Origin: Ascidiaceihabitans sp034111945
GTDB taxonomy: Bacteria > Pseudomonadota > Alphaproteobacteria > Rhodobacterales > Rhodobacteraceae
NCBI GenBank assembly: GCA_047626725.1
Contig: JBLHSG010000008.1
Span: 1 to 64,000 of the forward strand
DNA: 64,000 nucleotides
Direction: 5' to 3'
The notes below the pieces were generated by a model. It saw nothing but the letters and a program-made list of their open reading frames with translations. It was not told the DNA's origin and did no database searches. The position numbers were made by a program, and so were the translations under genes. Below, piece after piece: positions 62,139 through 64,000 of the stretch (position 1 is the stretch's first letter; every line of letters starts with the position of its first letter).

Positions 62139-63116
62139 ATGATCACATCCCCACAGAACAACGCGAATATGGGCATATTGTTTGTCCTGGCAGGTGTCTT
62201 TTGCATCTCTATTAACGACATGTTTGTCAAACAATTGTCGGGCGGATACCCTTTGCATCAAATTGTTTTGGCCCGTTCCGCTGTCGGAATTTTGTTCAGC
62301 ATGATCTTTGTCCAGCTCGAAGGTGGCATTGGCATTTTGAAAACCAAACAGCCGATATGGCATGCAACGCGCGGCCTGCTGATTGTGGCGTCGAACATGG
62401 CGTTCTTTGTGGCGATTGCCGCCTTGCCCTTGGCCGATGCGACGGCGCTGTTCTTTGCCGCGCCGCTGTTCATCACCTTATTGTCGATCCCTGTGTTGGG
62501 TGAAAAAGTCGGGCCGTTGCGATTGGGTGCGGTGGTTTTTGGATTTGTCGGCGTCATCATCATGCAGCGCCCGTGGGAAGGCAGCGATACATTGGGGGCC
62601 TCGCGCCTCGTTTTGCTGCTGCCTGTGTTGGCCGCCCTAACCTATGCGATGAACCAAGTGTTAACCCGTAAATTGGGTGTGACAACCAAAGCATCCGCGC
62701 TTTCTGTCTACATCCAACTGGCGTTTATCATTGTTTCTATTGGGTTTTTCCTAGTCGCAGGCGATGGCCGCTTTGCAGTAGGAAGTGATGATCCATCCAT
62801 TCTGTTCTTGCTACGCCCATGGATCTGGCCACATCAAGAAGACATTTGGGCCTTTTTAATCCTTGGCATCAATTCCGCGCTGATCGGCTACTGCCTGTCC
62901 CAAGCGTACCGGATGGCAGACGCCGCAACCGTCGCCCCGTTTGAATACATCGGCCTGCCATTGGCGGTTTTCTGGGGCTGGATTATCTTTGCTGACCTAC
63001 CGGTTTGGGAGGTCTGGACCGGCATCGCCATGATCCTTGCCGCAGGGTTGTTTGTGTTCTTGCGGGAAAAACAAAAATCACGCGCCGTCGCACATTACGG
63101 GATCAAACGGCGCTGA
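62139..63116 (+). CDS. DMT-superfamily transporter with two EamA domains
   Basis: A 325-residue inner-membrane transporter with ten predicted helices in two EamA halves (residues about 10-145 and 160-305). RSAVGILFSM and PLADATALFFAAPLFITLLS are typical of the first, and ADAATVAPFEYIGLPLAVFWG of the second. It resembles RhaT/S-adenosylmethionine-type or amino acid effluxers; substrate unknown. It is convergent with the quinone oxidoreductase gene, overlapping it by 14 bases at the 3' end. Confidence 0.88.
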   Translation: MITSPQNNANMGILFVLAGVFCISINDMFVKQLSGGYPLHQIVLARSAVGILFSMIFVQLEGGIGILKTKQPIWHATRGLLIVASNMAFFVAIAALPLADATALFFAAPLFITLLSIPVLGEKVGPLRLGAVVFGFVGVIIMQRPWEGSDTLGASRLVLLLPVLAALTYAMNQVLTRKLGVTTKASALSVYIQLAFIIVSIGFFLVAGDGRFAVGSDDPSILFLLRPWIWPHQEDIWAFLILGINSALIGYCLSQAYRMADAATVAPFEYIGLPLAVFWGWIIFADLPVWEVWTGIAMILAAGLFVFLREKQKSRAVAHYGIKRR

Positions 63117-64000
63117 TTTCAACCACAACTTTGCCCGTCGCCTTGCGCGTGCGCAGCAGATCAAGCGCCTCGTTGGCCTGTTCCAATGGCAATGTCGCGC
63201 TGACATGTGGTTTGATTTTTCCGACCACGTACCAGTCGATCAATGTCGCAAAACTATCGGTCAAAACCTTTGGATTAACCCGCGCGTAGCCACCCCAATA
63301 AAACCCGATGATCGTCAGGTTTTTCACCAACAAATGGTTCGCAGGAATTTGCGGCACCTCGCCCGAGGCAAAGCCAAGCGGCAAAATCCGTGCTTCGGGA
63401 TTGCAGGCGCGCAAGGCCGCTTTGAACTGGTCGCCGCCGATTGGGTCATACACCACGTCAGCCCCGCCCAGCGCTTTGACCACCTCGCGGATATCGTCGG
63501 TTTCGGAATTGATCAGGTGGTCGGCCCCTGCCGCCTTGCAGACCTCTAGTTTGGCCGCACCGCGCGCGCAGGCGATGACTTCGGCCCCCATCAGTTTGCC
63601 CAGTTCAACCGCCGTTAACCCGACGCCTCCAGATGCGCCCAGCACCAACAGGCGTTCGCCCGGTTGCATACGTGCTTTGTAATCAAGGGCGACGTGGCTG
63701 GTGCCGTAGGCGATCAAAAACGCCGCGGCATCAACTGTGTTCATGTCATCGGGCAGCGGCACACAAATTTCGGCGGGCAATGCGGCGTAATCGGCAAGGC
63801 CACCAAAGCCGGAATAGGACCCGACCTTTTGGCCAACTTTCAAATGCGTCACACCAGCGCCCAGCGCCTCGATTGTGCCGCAGATTTCCATACCGATGGT
63901 CGCGGGCAAGGTTGGTTTTTCTTGATAGGTGCCTTTGATGATTAACGTGTCACCAAAATTCAAACCACAGGTGTGGATGCGTACCAAAACCTCGCCGTCA
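63103..64000 (-). CDS. NADPH:quinone oxidoreductase family protein, 5' end outside window
   Basis: Zinc-free medium-chain dehydrogenase related to quinone oxidoreductase (Qor). Nearly 300 codons are present and the frame runs off the right edge, so the N-terminus is missing. GLNFGDTLIIKGTYQEKPTLPATIGMEICG is the N-terminal catalytic domain; the nucleotide-binding loop LVLGASGGVGLTAVELGKLMGA lies in the middle; and DVVYDPIGGDQFKAALRAC follows. There is no structural-zinc cysteine cluster. The real substrate is not deducible. Confidence 0.88.
   Translation of the reverse strand, partial: DGEVLVRIHTCGLNFGDTLIIKGTYQEKPTLPATIGMEICGTIEALGAGVTHLKVGQKVGSYSGFGGLADYAALPAEICVPLPDDMNTVDAAAFLIAYGTSHVALDYKARMQPGERLLVLGASGGVGLTAVELGKLMGAEVIACARGAAKLEVCKAAGADHLINSETDDIREVVKALGGADVVYDPIGGDQFKAALRACNPEARILPLGFASGEVPQIPANHLLVKNLTIIGFYWGGYARVNPKVLTDSFATLIDWYVVGKIKPHVSATLPLEQANEALDLLRTRKATGKVVVEISAV

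Noticed and set aside
1..64000. Prophage, insertion sequences, CRISPR arrays, tRNA or rRNA genes
   Set aside because: I saw no transposase, integrase, phage structural gene, regular direct-repeat array or cloverleaf with the usual T-loop GTTCGA-type sequence in the intergenic stretches.

Overview
The window reads as chromosomal DNA of a marine alphaproteobacterium of the Rhodobacteraceae (Roseobacter group). The basis is gene content and order rather than a database hit: a hisC-tyrC pair, phaA-phaB, a family-4 type uracil-DNA glycosylase, a pyrB/pyrC-like cluster, a 44-residue bacterial aa3 oxidase subunit IV, a DmdC-like acyl-CoA dehydrogenase and YdcH/DUF465 and DUF2007 small proteins. Genes are densely packed on both strands, often with 4-base start/stop overlaps. 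I see no tRNA, rRNA, insertion sequence, prophage or CRISPR array, and no gene-free stretch longer than 300 bases.

Layout. 1-3.5 kb: tyrosine/histidine biosynthesis (tyrC, hisC), rpsD with a strong promoter, leader and terminator, and tag. 3.5-9.2 kb: an EAL protein, PHB genes phaA and phaB, a GcvA-like LysR regulator and several very small genes. 9.2-14.6 kb: polyprenyl diphosphate synthase and ispE (isoprenoid/quinone supply), a large TPR protein and ETF-ubiquinone oxidoreductase. 14.8-19 kb: soxR with its divergent target, greA, and a YceI-cytochrome c fusion. 19.1-24.4 kb: an arginine:glycine amidinotransferase-like gene, then a molybdenum-cofactor/formate-dehydrogenase accessory operon (fdhD-mobA-mobB-unknown-moeA). 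24.5-31.4 kb: azlCD, a lipoprotein, oxidase subunit IV, an acyl-CoA dehydrogenase/MBL cluster, the threonylcarbamoyl-AMP synthase and YqgE. 31.5-39.4 kb: a DsbD-N protein, a tandem RND efflux pair, moaB, a LysE exporter and uracil-DNA glycosylase.

39.5-44.2 kb: pyrB, two unknown membrane genes, a dihydroorotase homologue that has lost its metal ligands, plsY and a second LysE exporter. 44.2-46.6 kb: the most suggestive unassigned unit, a GbsR/MarR-type regulator followed by two small membrane proteins and a fatty-acid desaturase. The same inverted repeat (TTTCTGT-N4-ACAGAAA) lies in front of the regulator and across the start codon of the next gene. 46.6-56.6 kb: gshA, rsmE/ubiA (start codons 11 bases apart), an OmpA-type envelope protein, moaD-moaE, pgsA and uvrC. 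56.9-64 kb: a pteridine-reductase-like SDR, a Na/Ca exchanger with a tiny cysteine-rich partner, an S49 peptidase, an ABC-2 exporter, an orphan CoxG, a DMT transporter and a quinone oxidoreductase cut by the window end.

No genomic island is evident. The items most worth a second look are the GbsR-desaturase unit, the YceI-cytochrome c fusion, the amidinotransferase, the degenerate PyrC with two inserted membrane genes, the cluster-less uracil-DNA glycosylase, and the unknown gene embedded in the molybdenum-cofactor operon.
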